DNA of 5,355 nucleotides, taken from the NCBI GenBank assembly GCA_023268425.1, contig JALRFN010000295.1:1-5355 (forward strand), given 5' to 3'. Both the position numbers and the translations under genes were made by a program. The DNA comes from Burkholderiaceae bacterium. Lineage in GTDB: Bacteria; Pseudomonadota; Gammaproteobacteria; Burkholderiales; Burkholderiaceae_C. The notes below the pieces were generated by a model. It did no database searches. It had not been told where the DNA came from and saw only the letters and a program-made list of their open reading frames with translations. The stretch's first letter is position 1. Each line of letters starts with the position of its first letter. Positions 5,113-5,355 of this stretch are shown here, piece after piece.

Positions 5113-5355
5113 ATGTCTCTGTTGCCCTACCCTTTGCTGCGCGCAGTCCTGTTTCGCATGGACGCCGAGGACGCCCACGACTTCACCCTCAATGCCCTGG
5201 CGCGGACTCAGCACACGCCCTTGGCAGTGGCGTACCGCCAAGCGCGTGTCAACGATCCAGTGACGGTGGCGGGTTTGCGCTTCCCCAACCGCGTGGGATT
5301 GGCTGCGGGCCTGGACAAAAATGCCCGCTGCATTGACGCGTGGTCGGCCATGGGG
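5113..5355 (+). CDS. pyrD: Dihydroorotate dehydrogenase (quinone), class 2, N-terminal part (runs off the right edge)
   Basis: PyrD oxidises dihydroorotate to orotate with FMN and passes electrons to membrane quinone, the fourth step of UMP synthesis. Only the first 81 codons are here. LLPYPLLRAVLFRMDAEDAH (3-22) matches the amphipathic N-terminal helices that attach class 2 enzymes to the inner membrane, which separates it from the soluble class 1 type. GLRFPNRVGLAAGLDKN (54-70) is the start of the FMN-binding barrel with its conserved Lys (K69), followed by CIDAWSAMG (73-81). The ATG at 5113 fits the family start. The only Shine-Dalgarno candidate is GCAGG (5096-5100), 12 bases upstream, which is weak and rather distant. 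It is divergent from rpiA across 78 bp. Confidence 0.95.
   Translation, partial: MSLLPYPLLRAVLFRMDAEDAHDFTLNALARTQHTPLAVAYRQARVNDPVTVAGLRFPNRVGLAAGLDKNARCIDAWSAMG

Noticed and set aside
5035..5241. 69-residue N-terminal extension of rpiA
   Set aside because: It runs through the promoter gap and opposite the first pyrD codons. ATG 5034 has a good ribosome binding site and matches the family start.

Overview
The window is an ordinary stretch of housekeeping chromosome from a GC-rich betaproteobacterium. The protein sequences (FtsH, RlmE with an SAPGAW motif I, a long-tailed YhbY, a 689-residue PrlC, a class 2 PyrD) look most like Burkholderiales, probably Comamonadaceae. That placement is made from remembered family sequences, without a search. 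I see no mobile element, CRISPR array, tRNA, rRNA, phage gene or defence gene.

Layout from left to right: ftsH (minus strand, C-terminal part lies outside the window), a 112-bp gap, rlmE (minus), a 34-bp divergent promoter gap, yhbY (plus), a 77-bp gap with a strong intrinsic terminator, prlC (plus), a 63-bp convergent gap with a large hairpin, rpiA (minus), a 78-bp divergent promoter gap, and the first 81 codons of pyrD (plus), which runs off the right edge. Coding density is high and no gene-free stretch exceeds 300 bases.

The genes fall into three themes. rlmE and yhbY both serve the large ribosomal subunit: RlmE methylates 23S rRNA and YhbY is a pre-50S-associated RNA-binding protein. 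ftsH and prlC are proteolytic: FtsH is the membrane AAA+ protease and PrlC degrades short peptides in the cytoplasm. In E. coli rlmE-ftsH and prlC are heat-shock genes, but I could not see convincing sigma-32 promoters here. rpiA and pyrD are linked by nucleotide metabolism, because ribose 5-phosphate feeds PRPP and PyrD works in UMP synthesis.

No new biological system is visible. The points worth a second look are in the gaps: a TTG start for ftsH overlapped by a 16-codon upstream reading frame, a yhbY start with no Shine-Dalgarno and a -10 box exactly placed for a leaderless transcript, the same 9-mer TGGGACAAT in both divergent promoter gaps, and a terminator set directly against the prlC ribosome binding site.
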